Of a stretch of 5,895 nucleotides of DNA, positions 5,723-5,895 are shown piece by piece. The notes beneath the pieces are model-generated. The model was given only the letters and a program-made list of their open reading frames with translations. It made no database searches and was not told the DNA's origin. Location of the stretch: positions 1-5,895 of the forward strand of contig JAEWJD010000122.1 in the NCBI GenBank assembly GCA_023386765.1, read 5' to 3'. This DNA is from Pseudomonadota bacterium. Its GTDB lineage: Bacteria > Pseudomonadota > Gammaproteobacteria > Burkholderiales > Burkholderiaceae_B. Every line of letters starts with the position of its first letter. The first letter of the stretch is position 1. A program made the position numbers and the translations under genes.

Positions 5723-5895
5723 TCAATGTTGATAGGGTGAGCGCATTGCCATCGCCGAGCCCAGCGCCACCACGCCCAGTGCGATCAGATAGGCGATCAC
5801 ATAGGTTGGTTTTCCGCCGCCCAGCTCCAGCAGGTAGATGGCCATGACCGGTGCGATGCCACCGCCGATGGCGCCCGAGACCTGCACCCCGAGCG
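5723..5895 (-). CDS. C-terminal end of an MFS transporter, probably MHS-type (partial at the right edge)
   Basis: The last 56 residues are visible, ending in a TGA at 5725-5723. They read as a glycine-rich membrane segment (VSGAIGGGIAPVMAIYLLE), a short loop (LGGGKPT), a final helix (YVIAYLIALGVVALGSAMAM) and a short tail, RSPYQH. The GGGIAP pattern followed by a short loop and the closing helix is typical of helices 11-12 of the metabolite:H+ symporter (MHS) group, which imports organic acids such as shikimate, alpha-ketoglutarate or benzoate derivatives. The enamidase-like gene follows after 15 bp, so this is probably the uptake system for that enzyme's substrate or its precursor. The MFS call is firm in character, but the MHS subgroup is an inference from a short stretch. 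Confidence 0.75.
   Translation of the reverse strand, partial: LGVQVSGAIGGGIAPVMAIYLLELGGGKPTYVIAYLIALGVVALGSAMAMRSPYQH

Noticed and set aside
4271..5740. 489-codon open frame on the plus strand
   Set aside because: It lies opposite the whole enamidase-like gene and overlaps the end of gntR in another frame. The product is a compositional by-product rich in Gly, Ala, Arg and Asp with no recognisable domain.

Overview
The DNA is GC-rich, with short intergenic gaps and gene sequences typical of beta-proteobacteria. The QueE cluster spacing (C-X14-C-X2-C) and the ArfB and QueD sequences look like Burkholderiales, most likely Alcaligenaceae (the Bordetella/Achromobacter group). This placement rests on recalled family resemblance, not on a search. 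No RNA genes, insertion sequences, CRISPR arrays or integration sites are visible. The window reads as a chromosomal segment with two small regulated transport or catabolic units on either side of housekeeping genes.

Left block (about 1-1994, minus strand). A MarR-family regulator is followed by a 12-helix MFS transporter and then by the start of a small exported protein that runs off the left edge. The regulator has a near-consensus promoter (TTGACA, 17 bp spacer, TACATT). An almost perfect 26-bp palindrome lies across its spacer and -10 box. Two weaker copies of the same operator, sharing the GCTACAT half-site, lie in the 112-bp gap before the transporter. This suggests an autoregulated MarR/efflux unit with a distinct operator code. 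The promoter position also implies that the regulator starts at an internal ATG.

Middle block (about 1991-3677). queE and queD (minus strand, 25 bp apart) encode two of the enzymes that make the 7-deazaguanine precursor of queuosine. queC and the later genes are not in the window. A strong stem-loop follows queD. Divergent from queE is arfB, a stop-codon-independent peptidyl-tRNA hydrolase that rescues stalled ribosomes.

Right block (about 3697-5895). A GntR/FCD-family regulator (plus strand) has a good promoter and an inverted repeat over its transcription start. It converges on a minus-strand pair: the C-terminal end of an MFS transporter (probably the MHS metabolite:H+ symporter type), followed 15 bp later by an amidohydrolase that closely resembles enamidase of anaerobic nicotinate fermentation. 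The stop codons of the regulator and amidohydrolase share one CTAG tetranucleotide. The likely logic is uptake of an organic acid, cyclic-amide opening by the amidohydrolase and ligand-controlled repression by the GntR protein. The real substrate is unknown.
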